Source: Neolewinella aquimaris
GTDB taxonomy: Bacteria > Bacteroidota > Bacteroidia > Chitinophagales > Saprospiraceae
Assembly: GCF_014197245.1 (NCBI RefSeq)
Contig: NZ_JACIFF010000002.1
Span: 386,106-450,105, forward strand
Direction: 5' to 3'
DNA length: 64,000 nucleotides
Shown: in pieces, positions 1-9,078 of the stretch
How positions within the stretch are numbered: position 1 is the stretch's first letter
Layout of the letters: every line of letters begins with the position of its first letter
Notes under the pieces: generated by a model
The model's database searches: none
Told to the model about the DNA's origin: nothing
The model's input: the letters and a program-made list of their open reading frames with translations, nothing else
Program-made: the position numbers and the translations under genes

Positions 1-2
1 AC

Positions 3-2297
3 TGGCAGGACCGGGTGATTCGCAAATCCTCCACCATGCGTCATAGCCTGAGCATTAACGGGGGCAGCGAGCGCACCCGCTACAGTGCTTCCTTCAGCTA
101 CGCCGACGACCAGGGCATCCTGGAGGGCTCCTACTTTAAGCGCTACACCGCAAACCTGAACGTCAGTCAGGAACTGGCCAACAACCTCTACGCGGGCATC
201 AACCTCAACGCCGGCTTCATCGACCGGGGCGGCCCCATCACCGCCAGTGCCAGTGTCGGGAGCAGCGCGCGGGCCAGCGTACTGACCCAGATCAACCTCT
301 TCCCGCAAGTGCAGGGCCGCATCCGCTACGCGGAAGCCGAGTACGACGAGGATGGACTGCTCATCAGCATCCGCGATGGAGACGCCAGCAACCCCGAGAC
401 CCGGATCGAGAAGACCCACAACTTCTCTACCCAGATCAACGGCTTCGCCAACACCTACCTGGAGTACCACTTCAGCGACCACCTGAGCGTCAAATCCACC
501 TTCGGAGGGCGCTTCTACAATGTGAACAGCGAGGGTGTCTACCCCAGCGATTTCGGCTGGTCGCGCTCCCTTGGCGGCGTGGCGTTCACCAGCCTCAACC
601 GCAGCGCCGGCTGGCTGAACGAGAACACGGTTTCCTACCGAAATAAATTCGGCATCCACGGCATCAACGCCGTGGCCGGATTCACCCAGCAGGGCGGCGA
701 AGGACGCTCCCTGCGGACACAGTCTCAGGATTTCGCCCTGCCCGGCGTCGACATCGACAACCTGTCCTCGGCGGCCCTCACGCTGCCCACCCAGTCCGAC
801 CGCGGCGCGGACGGCCTGCGCTCGTGGCTCGGTCGGATCAACTACACCCTGGCCGACAAGTACCTCTTCACGGTCAGTGGTCGCGCCGATGGTTCCAGTA
901 AGTTTGCCGAAGGTAAAAAATGGGGTTTCTTCCCCTCCGCCGCCGTAAGCTGGCGCGTGAGCCAGGAACCCTTCCTGGTGGACAATCCCGTGATCAGCAA
1001 CCTGAAGCTCCGGGCCACCTACGGCGTTTCCGGCAACAACTCCATCGGCAACTACCAGTCGCTGGCCGCCTACGAAGCCTCCCGTGTCATTCTTGACGGC
1101 AGCCTGGTGTCCGGCGCGCGGGTCAATCGCCTGGGCAACAGCGACCTCACCTGGGAAACGACCGCCCAGACCGACATCGGCTTCGAGCTCGGCCTGCTGG
1201 ACAACCGCATCACCTTCGACTTCGACTACTACGTCAAGACGACCAGCGACCTCCTACTGGCCCGGCCGCTCCCTCCCGAAACCGGCTTCACCTCCGCCCT
1301 GCAGAACTTCGGCGAGATCGAGAACAAGGGCATTGAGCTCTCCCTCAATACCACGCCGGTCGACCGCGGCGACTTCACCTGGAGCACCCGCTTCAACATC
1401 TCCCGCAACCGCAATGAGGTAAAGGACATCGGTGATGCCGCCTTCATTCTTGCCACCGGACCCGGCTCCAACCAGAACGACTTCATCGTCCGGGTGGGCG
1501 AACCCATCGGCAGCTTTTACGGCTTCGAGGTGGAGGGCGTGTACAACTACGCCGACTTTCCGATCTTCGACGGCCTCTCCCCTGCGGAAGCCGAAGCCCT
1601 GGTGCGCGGCGAAGGAGGCGACTACTGGGAAAACTTCTTTGAGCTGCGCGAAGGCGTACAGACCCGCGCCAGTGTGGGTCAGTACCGCCCCGGCATGATC
1701 AAGCTCCGTGACATCGCGGGAGTGGACGAAGACGGCAATCGGGTACTCATCCCCGATGGCGTGGTCGACGAGAACGACCGCACCATCCTCGGTACCTCCC
1801 AGCCCGACTGGTTCGGTGGACTGACCAATGATTTCCGCTACAAGAACTTCGACCTGAACTTCCTCTTCCAGTTCTCCGTCGGCAACGAGACTTACAACAA
1901 CAACCTGGAAAAGGGCACCGCAACTGCCATTCCTACCCTGAACAAGTTCGGCATCGTCCGCGACCGCTGGCGCCCCGACGCGCCCGACACCGACTTCCCC
2001 GGCATCTGGGGCTTCGGCGACGGTGGCGTGAACCGGGAGAACCTGAGCATTTACATCGAGGATGGCTCCTTCATCCGCCTGTCCAATGTGACGTTGGGCT
2101 ACCGCCTCCCCCGCGGCTTCCTGACGAGCACCGCCGCCCGGGTGTACCTGGCCATCGACAACGCTTTCCTCATCAGCAACTACTCCGGCTACGACCCCGA
2201 GGTCAGCGTAGGAAACAACCAACTGACCCCCGGCGTGGATGCCGACAGCTACCCGCGCGAACGCACCTTCCGCGGAGGCATATCGGTCACTTTCTAA
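3..2297 (+). CDS. SusC/RagA-family TonB-dependent outer-membrane transporter (5' partial)
   Basis: This is the C-terminal three quarters of a SusC-type TonB-dependent transporter, which imports oligosaccharides across the outer membrane together with a SusD lipoprotein. The frame is open from the window edge, so the N-terminal carboxypeptidase-like domain, TonB box and much of the plug are missing. A GTG at 15 is only an internal codon. The visible start (WQDRVIRKSS, then SINGGSERTRYSAS) matches the plug-to-barrel transition of SusC proteins. The rest is an aromatic-rich beta-barrel ending in YPRERTFRGGISVTF, the usual C-terminal strand. A SusD gene follows after 60 nt, and sulfatases and a fucosidase lie downstream, so the substrate is inferred to be a sulfated fucan. 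Confidence 0.93.
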   Translation, partial: WQDRVIRKSSTMRHSLSINGGSERTRYSASFSYADDQGILEGSYFKRYTANLNVSQELANNLYAGINLNAGFIDRGGPITASASVGSSARASVLTQINLFPQVQGRIRYAEAEYDEDGLLISIRDGDASNPETRIEKTHNFSTQINGFANTYLEYHFSDHLSVKSTFGGRFYNVNSEGVYPSDFGWSRSLGGVAFTSLNRSAGWLNENTVSYRNKFGIHGINAVAGFTQQGGEGRSLRTQSQDFALPGVDIDNLSSAALTLPTQSDRGADGLRSWLGRINYTLADKYLFTVSGRADGSSKFAEGKKWGFFPSAAVSWRVSQEPFLVDNPVISNLKLRATYGVSGNNSIGNYQSLAAYEASRVILDGSLVSGARVNRLGNSDLTWETTAQTDIGFELGLLDNRITFDFDYYVKTTSDLLLARPLPPETGFTSALQNFGEIENKGIELSLNTTPVDRGDFTWSTRFNISRNRNEVKDIGDAAFILATGPGSNQNDFIVRVGEPIGSFYGFEVEGVYNYADFPIFDGLSPAEAEALVRGEGGDYWENFFELREGVQTRASVGQYRPGMIKLRDIAGVDEDGNRVLIPDGVVDENDRTILGTSQPDWFGGLTNDFRYKNFDLNFLFQFSVGNETYNNNLEKGTATAIPTLNKFGIVRDRWRPDAPDTDFPGIWGFGDGGVNRENLSIYIEDGSFIRLSNVTLGYRLPRGFLTSTAARVYLAIDNAFLISNYSGYDPEVSVGNNQLTPGVDADSYPRERTFRGGISVTF

Positions 2298-2313
2298 CCC
2301 ACTTTGAACCACC

Positions 2314-2340
2314 GCTCCCCCCCGCCCCGGCGGGGGGAGC
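2314..2340 (+). promoter_or_regulatory. Intercistronic GC hairpin between susC and susD
   Basis: A GC-rich inverted repeat (GCTCCCCCC...GGGGGGAGC, with GCC/GGC continuing the stem past one bulged C) fills most of the 60-nt gap between the susC stop and the susD ATG. It has no T-run, so it is not a classic terminator. It could stabilise the upstream mRNA end or reduce SusD relative to SusC; that role is inferred. Confidence 0.5.
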
Positions 2341-2357
2341 TCCCAATAAGAATAATC

Positions 2358-3899
2358 ATGCGAAATACCATACGATTTTCGTGGTTGCTGTTGCTCCCCC
2401 TCCTGTTCACCCTGTCTTCGTGCAACGATGACCTGCTGACGGAACAACCAAGCAACTTCCTGGCGCCCACCAACTTTTACCGCAATGCCAACGACGCCCA
2501 GATCGCGCTGGCGGGCCTCTATGCCGGACAAATGCGCGTCCAGGGATACGTCGGAGGTGATGCGGGCGTAGCCCTGCTGTGGGGCCTCCACGGCACGGAC
2601 GAAATCATCATCCCACCGTGGGCGCCGGCCGGACGCCTATCCCTCTTCCTGTGGAACTTCAATCCCACCCTTGACGTGATCGAGACGGTATACCAACGCC
2701 ACTACGAAGAGATCAACCGCATCAATACGGTACTGAACCGGGTCGGCATGATGGGAGAAGATCAGATCAGCGATGAGGTGAGGGCCGATGTGCTGGCACA
2801 GGCCAAAGCACTCCGGGCCAGTTTCTACTTTAACCTCGTGCGCCTCTACAACCGCGTCCCCCTGGTCCTCGAGGAGCGGGAAAATCTGGAAAACCTGGAA
2901 TTCACCCAGGCGGAACCCGGGGAGATTTACGCCCAGGTCGTGAAGGATCTGACCGAAGCCATCGCCGTACTGGAGCCGGCCAGTAACGTGAGCCGAATTT
3001 CCAAAGGTGCCGCCCAGGCTTTGCTCGGGAAGGTTTACCTGCAAATGGGCGGCTGGCCCCTGAAGCAAACCGAAAAATACGCGGATGCCGCCAGCCAATT
3101 CGGAGCGGTGATCGCCAGTAACCAGTACGCCCTGCTCGAAGACTTTCAGCAAGTGTTCGACTACGAAAACGAGCTCAACGACGAGATGGTCTGGGTGGTC
3201 CAGCACGACGGCCCCGGCGTAAACATCGACGGCACCCAGAACTCCAACCTCGGCACCTTTATGGGACCCGCGGGCAGGCTCGAAGAGGGAGCCGGCTGGG
3301 GTACCGCCTGGTTGGCGACCAAACTGGAAAATACCTTCGAACGCGAAGACCTGCGCCGTCGGGTAAGTGTCGCTTACGCTCCGGCCCCCCGGGTGATGGA
3401 GGGCGACAGCACCGAGGGACCCAACCAGTGGAAGCCCTGGAAGTGGCAGAAGCCCAACCCCAACAACTGGGGCAACGATACGCCCTTCGACTACCCCTAC
3501 ATTCGCTACGCCAACGTGCTGCTCGGATTCGCCGAGGCGGATGCCCGCGCCAACGGAACCGTGACCCAGGAAGCCGTAAACGCCATCAACCTGGTACGCG
3601 CTCGCGCCCGCGGCGATGCGGATCCCAACAAGGTATTGGTCCCCTACACCACGGCCATGCCGCTGGAAGAATTCATCGATGCCGTACTTGAAGAACGCTA
3701 CCTCGAACTCGCCTTTGAGGGGCACCGCAAGGGCGACCTGATCCGTACCGAACGGGCGGTGGAAGTGATGTCGAGCCTGGAAAAGCAGACCGCCGTATGG
3801 CCCGGCGCTCCGGAGCCGGCGGAGTACAAACAGTTGTGGCCCATTCCGCAGTCGGTACTGGACCTGAACCCGGCCCTAAAGCAAAACCCGGGCTGGTAG
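2358..3899 (+). CDS. SusD/RagB-family glycan-binding lipoprotein
   Basis: SusD-like surface lipoprotein of 513 aa that caps the SusC barrel and captures glycan at the cell surface. The ATG at 2358 is preferred over an upstream TTG because it places a lipoprotein signal at the N-terminus, with the lipid-modified Cys at residue 22 (LSSC followed by NDD). TPR-like helical segments follow, with the family's RAxxYFNLVRLYN-type motif in the first third. The C-terminus LWPIPQSVLDLNPALKQNPGW-like ending is a SusD hallmark. It is paired with the SusC gene immediately upstream and is followed by a strong terminator, so susC-susD appears to be its own transcription unit within the locus. Confidence 0.96.
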   Translation: MRNTIRFSWLLLLPLLFTLSSCNDDLLTEQPSNFLAPTNFYRNANDAQIALAGLYAGQMRVQGYVGGDAGVALLWGLHGTDEIIIPPWAPAGRLSLFLWNFNPTLDVIETVYQRHYEEINRINTVLNRVGMMGEDQISDEVRADVLAQAKALRASFYFNLVRLYNRVPLVLEERENLENLEFTQAEPGEIYAQVVKDLTEAIAVLEPASNVSRISKGAAQALLGKVYLQMGGWPLKQTEKYADAASQFGAVIASNQYALLEDFQQVFDYENELNDEMVWVVQHDGPGVNIDGTQNSNLGTFMGPAGRLEEGAGWGTAWLATKLENTFEREDLRRRVSVAYAPAPRVMEGDSTEGPNQWKPWKWQKPNPNNWGNDTPFDYPYIRYANVLLGFAEADARANGTVTQEAVNAINLVRARARGDADPNKVLVPYTTAMPLEEFIDAVLEERYLELAFEGHRKGDLIRTERAVEVMSSLEKQTAVWPGAPEPAEYKQLWPIPQSVLDLNPALKQNPGW

Positions 3900-3925
3900 T
3901 ATTACCGTAGCTCCCGATCCGACTG

Positions 3926-3965
3926 ACGTCCTGGCAAATTCTTCGTAATTCGCCGGGACGTTTTT
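3926..3965 (+). terminator. Rho-independent terminator after susCD
   Basis: The inverted repeat ACGTCC-t-GGC-a-AATT / AATT-c-GCC-g-GGACGT with a six-base loop (CTTCGT) is followed by TTTTTG. It lies 27 nt after the susD stop and 37 nt before the next ATG, so it separates the susCD unit from the downstream FG-GAP gene. Confidence 0.8.
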
Positions 3966-4001
3966 GTGTTATATTTTGAAGCTGAAAGTCGATCCACATC
4001 C

Positions 4002-7000
4002 ATGCTTACCCGCGCCACTTACCTGCTGCTGTTTCTGCTCACCGCCTGCCAGGCCGATCAGCCCGATCAGGCACCGGTACCGGACCGCGAGACGGCACCC
4101 GCCACTACCTTTTCCCGCCGCTCCCCCTCCGAAAGCGGTATTGATTTCGTCAATCACGTCGAGGAAAATTTCACTAACTTCTTCGCCCGCTTCCAGTACG
4201 TGTACAACGGCGGCGGTGTGGCCATCGGAGACATCGACGGCGACGGACTGAGCGACATCTACTTCACCGCCAACGAAACCGACAACCGCCTTTACAAAAA
4301 CTTGGGTAACCTGCGGTTTGAGGACGTCACCCAACGGGGCGGGGTCGCAGGAGCCGGCGGATGGGACAACGGCACGGTCATGGCGGACGTGAACGGCGAC
4401 GGCCACCTCGATATTTACGTATGCCGGGGAGGCTCGAAGGACAATAGCCCGGAGGCGGACCGCCGCAACCTCCTCTACCTCAACGACGGCAGCGGCCAAT
4501 TCCGGGAAGCCGCCGCGGAACTCGGGCTGGACGACGCCGGCTACTCTCTGCAGGCCGTCTTCTTCGACTACGATAACGACAACGACCTGGACGCCTACAT
4601 CACCAACCGCCCCGATACCTACTTTATCCCCTACACCGAGGTGCTGAAGGCAAAGCAAGCGCAGGACCCCGCCTACAGCGACCAACTCTACCGCAACGAC
4701 GGCGGCCGGTTCGTTAACGTCACCGAACAGGCCGGCATCAGCGGCAACTTCGGCTATGGACTGGGACTGGTGACGGCCGACGTCAACCAGGACGGCTACC
4801 AGGACATCCTCGTCTCCAACGACTACCTCGAAAGCGACTACCTCTACGAGAATCAGGGCGACGGCACCTTCCGCGAGCGCATCGCGGAGTACACCAACCA
4901 CACCAGTTTTTACGGGATGGGCATCGACGTCAGCGACCTCAACAACGACGGGCTGGAAGACATCATCCAGCTCGACATGTCGCCGGAAGACTACGTGCGC
5001 TCGAAGACCACCATGGCGAGCATGAACGTCGAGATGTACCGCACCATCATGGCCAGCGGCTTCCACGATCAGTATATGCACAATACCCTCCAGCTCAACC
5101 GGGGCAACGGCCGTTTCAGTGAGATCGGCCAGCTGGCGGGCATCGCTAAATCAGACTGGAGCTGGGCCTGCCTGGGTGCGGACTACGACAACGACGGCTG
5201 GAAGGAGATCTTCATCACCAACGGCTACCGCCGCGATGTTGCCGACAAGGACGGAAATGCGGAATTTCGGGCCTACCTGCAGAGCGAGGAACGAGCGAAC
5301 CGGACGGACGAGGAAAATGCCGCCCACGTCATCAATCTTTTCCGGTCCGCCCCCCAGCAAAATTACCTGTTCGACAACAACGGCGACCTGACCTTCACCT
5401 CCGTCGCCGAGCAGTGGGGACTGAGCGAAGAGACCTTCTCCAACGGTGCCGCCTACGGAGACCTCGACAACGACGGGGACCTCGACCTGGTCGTGAATAA
5501 CCTGGAAGCGGAGGCCTTCCTCTACGAAAACGAACGCACGGGGAGCAACTTTCTGCGGGTATCCCTGGCCGGCCCGGACGGCAACCGCTTCGGGATCGGA
5601 GCGACGGTTACCCTGCGCAGCGGCGAAAAGATCCAGTACCAGGAAATGCGGACCGTGCGGGGCTACCTCTCTTCGGTAGAGCCGATCCTGCACTTCGGCC
5701 TGGGTGAGGATAAGGAGATTGGTGAGCTATTGATCCGGTGGCCCGACGGAAAACAGCAAACCATCACTGCTCCCGCCCCCAATCAGACGCTGGAAATAGC
5801 TTACCGTTCTGCCGTCACTGAACCTGCGTCCCCGCCCAAAACAGAGCCGTTGCTGGTGGACGTTACGGCGGAACGGTTCGGCACGCCGATCGTGCACGAG
5901 GAGAATGAATTTGACGACTACCGGAGTCAGATCCTGCTGCCGCACGCGCTTTCGCAGCAGGGCCCGGCGCTGGCCGTAGCGGATGTGGACGGGGACGGGC
6001 TGGAAGACTTTTACGTGGGCGGCGCCAAGCGCTTTGCCGGGCGACTTTACCTGCAGCAAGCCGACGGCAGCTTCGAAGAAACGAGCTACCCCGGGGGACC
6101 GGACGCAAATTCGGAGGACGTAGGGGCAAGTTTTTTTGATGCGGACGGAGACGGGGATCAGGACCTCTACGTCGTCAGCGGCGGCAGTGAATTTCCGGAG
6201 GGGTCCCCGGATTTTCAGGACCGGCTGTACCTGAACGACGGCAGCGGAAAGTTCAGTAAGTCGGACGCGCTGCCCGAGATCAGCAGCAGCGGATCGTGCG
6301 CCGTCCCCTACGATATGGATGGCGACGGCGACCTCGACCTGTTTGTCGGCGGCCGCCTGGTACCGGCCCGCTACCCCGCCGCGCCGCGCAGCTACTTACT
6401 AGAGAACCGGAACGGAAAGTTTGTCGACGTCACCGCCGAACGGGCCCCCAAACTGGCCGACATCGGTATGGTGAGCTCGGCCGTCTGGAGCGATCTCGAC
6501 GGAGACGGGCGTGCGGAATTGATCGTGGTGGGTGAATGGATGCCAATCACCGTGTTTTCGGACGGGGGTGGCGGCTACGTCAACGTCACCGAGCGGTACG
6601 GCCTGGAGGGCACGAGCGGTTGGTGGAACAAAATTGTCGCGGCGGATTACGATGGGGACGGCGACACCGACTACCTGGTCGGCAACCTGGGACTGAACTA
6701 TAAATTTCACGCCAGTCCGGAGCACCCCTTTTTGGTCTTTGCCAGCGACTTTGACGAAAACGGCAGCAACGACATTTTTTTGGCCAAGGAGAACGACGAG
6801 ACCCTGGTGCCCGTGCGCGGCCGGGAATGCTCCTCCCAGCAGATTCCCGCCATTGCGGAGCGGTTTCCGACCTACGAGGCCTTTGCCCACGCGGACCTTT
6901 CCGAAATTCTCGACGGCAAGACCGAAAGTGCGCTGCGCTACGAGGCCAAGGAGTTTGCCAGTGTGGTATTGGTCAACGACGGTCGGGGCGGCCTGACCCC

Positions 7001-7349
7001 GCAACGGCTGCCCGTGGAAGCCCAGTTTTCGGTGATCAACGGAATCGTAGTTGTGGACCTCGACGGCGACGGAACCTCCGAAATTGTCACCGCGGGGAAT
7101 AAGTACGAAGTGGAGATCGAGACCACCCGCGCCGATGCCGGACTGGGAACGGTGATGGTGCGGAGACCGGCGGGGGAACTCGTAGCCTTGCCGCCGACCG
7201 CTTCCGGCCTGTCGCTTTACGGCAACGTGAAGGATTTGCGGGCCATTCAACTGGGGGAAGCGGGAAGAGTTGGGTTATTAGTGGCTGAGAACGGCGGTGA
7301 ACTACGGTTATTGACCCCCTCCGGGAGTGGGCAGAAGGTAGGAAAATAG
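4002..7349 (+). CDS. Large FG-GAP/VCBS beta-propeller lipoprotein with central ASPIC/UnbV domain (CRTAC1-like)
   Basis: A 1115-aa surface lipoprotein. The ATG at 4002 gives MLTRATYLLLFLLTAC, with the lipobox Cys at residue 16. Many Ca-binding-type repeats of the form DxDGDGxxDIY/DLYV are visible, consistent with two FG-GAP propellers: residues about 60-510 and about 625-1030. Between them (about 515-597) is an ASPIC/UnbV domain, with GIGATVTLRSGE, VEPILHFGLGE and IRWPDGK. Such proteins are common beside SusCD pairs in marine Bacteroidota, but no biochemical role is established. Binding of sulfated glycan or assistance to surface enzymes is inferred from position. A second, shorter member of the family lies at 10590. 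Confidence 0.88.
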   Translation: MLTRATYLLLFLLTACQADQPDQAPVPDRETAPATTFSRRSPSESGIDFVNHVEENFTNFFARFQYVYNGGGVAIGDIDGDGLSDIYFTANETDNRLYKNLGNLRFEDVTQRGGVAGAGGWDNGTVMADVNGDGHLDIYVCRGGSKDNSPEADRRNLLYLNDGSGQFREAAAELGLDDAGYSLQAVFFDYDNDNDLDAYITNRPDTYFIPYTEVLKAKQAQDPAYSDQLYRNDGGRFVNVTEQAGISGNFGYGLGLVTADVNQDGYQDILVSNDYLESDYLYENQGDGTFRERIAEYTNHTSFYGMGIDVSDLNNDGLEDIIQLDMSPEDYVRSKTTMASMNVEMYRTIMASGFHDQYMHNTLQLNRGNGRFSEIGQLAGIAKSDWSWACLGADYDNDGWKEIFITNGYRRDVADKDGNAEFRAYLQSEERANRTDEENAAHVINLFRSAPQQNYLFDNNGDLTFTSVAEQWGLSEETFSNGAAYGDLDNDGDLDLVVNNLEAEAFLYENERTGSNFLRVSLAGPDGNRFGIGATVTLRSGEKIQYQEMRTVRGYLSSVEPILHFGLGEDKEIGELLIRWPDGKQQTITAPAPNQTLEIAYRSAVTEPASPPKTEPLLVDVTAERFGTPIVHEENEFDDYRSQILLPHALSQQGPALAVADVDGDGLEDFYVGGAKRFAGRLYLQQADGSFEETSYPGGPDANSEDVGASFFDADGDGDQDLYVVSGGSEFPEGSPDFQDRLYLNDGSGKFSKSDALPEISSSGSCAVPYDMDGDGDLDLFVGGRLVPARYPAAPRSYLLENRNGKFVDVTAERAPKLADIGMVSSAVWSDLDGDGRAELIVVGEWMPITVFSDGGGGYVNVTERYGLEGTSGWWNKIVAADYDGDGDTDYLVGNLGLNYKFHASPEHPFLVFASDFDENGSNDIFLAKENDETLVPVRGRECSSQQIPAIAERFPTYEAFAHADLSEILDGKTESALRYEAKEFASVVLVNDGRGGLTPQRLPVEAQFSVINGIVVVDLDGDGTSEIVTAGNKYEVEIETTRADAGLGTVMVRRPAGELVALPPTASGLSLYGNVKDLRAIQLGEAGRVGLLVAENGGELRLLTPSGSGQKVGK

Positions 7350-7495
7350 GGAGTTTCAGCGGTTTTGGCCATGAGTGCTAGTCTTTGCAACATCTGTTGC
7401 GTGACCTGAGGAAGTGGATGGTGACATTTACCATCGATCATGCAAGCCGCCCTAATCCTACCTGCGGTCTGCCTCACTCCTAAGTACAGGTCTAC

Positions 7496-8974
7496 ATGAA
7501 ATCAACTGCACCCCTTCGATCCGCCCATTTGATTATCGGTCTGTTGGCCGTGTTCATCCTTTCGCTATCCTCCTGCCTGGAAGACGACGACTTCAATAAC
7601 TTCCGCCCGGTCACCTTCATCATTAAGGCAGACGTCCTGACCGTAGAGGAGGGCAACAGCATCACTTTCCAAGACAGCTCGATTGACGCCAGCAGCCGTA
7701 TCTGGACCTTTCCCGGGGGATCGCCCGAAACGTCGACGGATCTGACGCCGACCGTGCGGTATGACTCGACCGGCACGTACTACCCAACGGTCACCACCAC
7801 TTTTGCGGACGGCACCACCCAGACGCGGACGCTGGAAGTCACGGTGGTCGCATCTATCGTACCCGGCTTTCGGGCGAGCGCCGTCGAGGCCCTGCCCGGC
7901 ACCAGGATCGACTTCACGAACGAGACCCAGGGGGTCGGTGATATTCCGCCCACGATGATCGATTCGAACGTGATCTACAAGTGGGTCTTTGAGGGGGTAT
8001 CGAGCGACACGATCATCGGCAACAACCCGAGCGTGGTCTACGATGAACTTGGGAATTACGACGTATCGCTTACCGTGATCAGAAGGTCGACCAATTCAAG
8101 GGTCACTGTCGTGAAGGAAGACTTCATTCAGATCGTGTCCGCCCTGCGGATCGCGCCGAATAAAGTGGAATTCAACGAGGACGGCAGTAAACTGATGCTC
8201 ACGTTTTCGGAGTCCTTAACGCCCCCCGACGCGGCGGATGTAGACAAACTCAGCCTCACGGCGGGCGACGGAAGTTCGGTGACCATCAACTCACTGGAGG
8301 CCAGCGACAACACCCTTGTCCTGAACCTTGCCGCGGGCTCGCTCGTCGAAGATGAAACTTACAAACTGTCGTACAGCGACGGCACCCTCGGATTTGGGAG
8401 CGGTGCGATCGTTTCCGACCTGGACGAGTACGAAGTAACCTACTACGGTGCCTACAACTGGGTGCCGGTAGACTACAGCACCGCCAACGGAACGCGGGAC
8501 GTAGTGGTCGACGGAAAGACCTTCGAATGGACGACCGCGGACGTGAGGGGCGGCTTCCAGGCCAATGGTGCCATCAGCTTGCTTCACCCGACCGATCCGA
8601 ACTATTACGTGCTGACCACCGAGGTCGGTCCCACTGCCCTCACCCTACAAGTAACGCCGAAGGACGGTGCCAGCTTCAGTGACCTACGGGCCATCGCCCT
8701 CGAACTGTACAACATGGGCCCCGCCGGCACCACCTATACGTTCAGTCATCCCGTGCGGGTGCTCCAGACCTCGGCTCCCGATCATCCGGACACCCCCGTT
8801 GTGACGAGTCTTAGTGAAGGTGGAAAGGTGGTGACCCTCGACAGCACGCCCGGTCGCTTCCCCAAGGTTCGCATGGTCGTACTACTGGAAAACCCGGCCG
8901 ACGCCGCAAATTTCACTATGACCAGCAGCCACGGCGAACCTACGATCGCCTACCCGACCCCCTCCGGATTCTAA
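7496..8974 (+). CDS. PKD-domain surface lipoprotein, candidate surface glycan-binding protein
   Basis: A 492-aa lipoprotein with signal MKSTAPLRSAHLIIG and lipobox SLSSC (Cys 27). At least two PKD-like domains are visible: residues about 45-115, with IWTFPGGSPETS and YDSTGTYYPTVTTT, and about 125-215, with YKWVFEG and YDELGNYDVSLTV. An Ig-like segment (about 215-310, SFSESL/DETYKLSYSDG type) and a C-terminal beta-rich domain follow. This layout resembles SusE/F-like glycan-binding proteins, but no specific family is recognised. The 146-nt gap upstream holds small hairpins (7387-7400 and a GATGGT/ACCATC pair near 7418-7436) but no clear promoter. Substrate specificity cannot be read from sequence. 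Confidence 0.75.
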   Translation: MKSTAPLRSAHLIIGLLAVFILSLSSCLEDDDFNNFRPVTFIIKADVLTVEEGNSITFQDSSIDASSRIWTFPGGSPETSTDLTPTVRYDSTGTYYPTVTTTFADGTTQTRTLEVTVVASIVPGFRASAVEALPGTRIDFTNETQGVGDIPPTMIDSNVIYKWVFEGVSSDTIIGNNPSVVYDELGNYDVSLTVIRRSTNSRVTVVKEDFIQIVSALRIAPNKVEFNEDGSKLMLTFSESLTPPDAADVDKLSLTAGDGSSVTINSLEASDNTLVLNLAAGSLVEDETYKLSYSDGTLGFGSGAIVSDLDEYEVTYYGAYNWVPVDYSTANGTRDVVVDGKTFEWTTADVRGGFQANGAISLLHPTDPNYYVLTTEVGPTALTLQVTPKDGASFSDLRAIALELYNMGPAGTTYTFSHPVRVLQTSAPDHPDTPVVTSLSEGGKVVTLDSTPGRFPKVRMVVLLENPADAANFTMTSSHGEPTIAYPTPSGF

Positions 8975-9021
8975 GTCCACGAATATTGCATGTTTACATA
9001 GATCGATAGTTTTACGAGTCG

Positions 9022-9060
9022 CCGTAGGTTGGCGCAAGCCGACCTACGGACCTCCTTTTC
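9022..9060 (+). terminator. Stem-loop with GCAA tetraloop before the sulfatase operon
   Basis: A 12-bp stem (CCGTAGGTTGGC / GCCGACCTACGG, one G-U pair) closed by a GCAA tetraloop is followed by ACCTCCTTTTC. It lies between the PKD lipoprotein stop and the sulfatase ATG. It is terminator-like although the T-run is short; it may instead be a stabilising 3' structure. Confidence 0.55.
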
Positions 9061-9078
9061 ATCGATAATTCAGCAACC

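Noticed and set aside
1254..2591. Open frame of 445 codons on the minus strand opposite susC/susD
   Set aside because: It is a shadow of the SusC barrel, spans the susC-susD junction, and has no recognisable domain.
3970..3978. TATATTTTG as promoter of the large FG-GAP gene
   Set aside because: The spacing between TA and TTTG is one base too long, and no -33 element is visible; left unannotated although a promoter must lie near.
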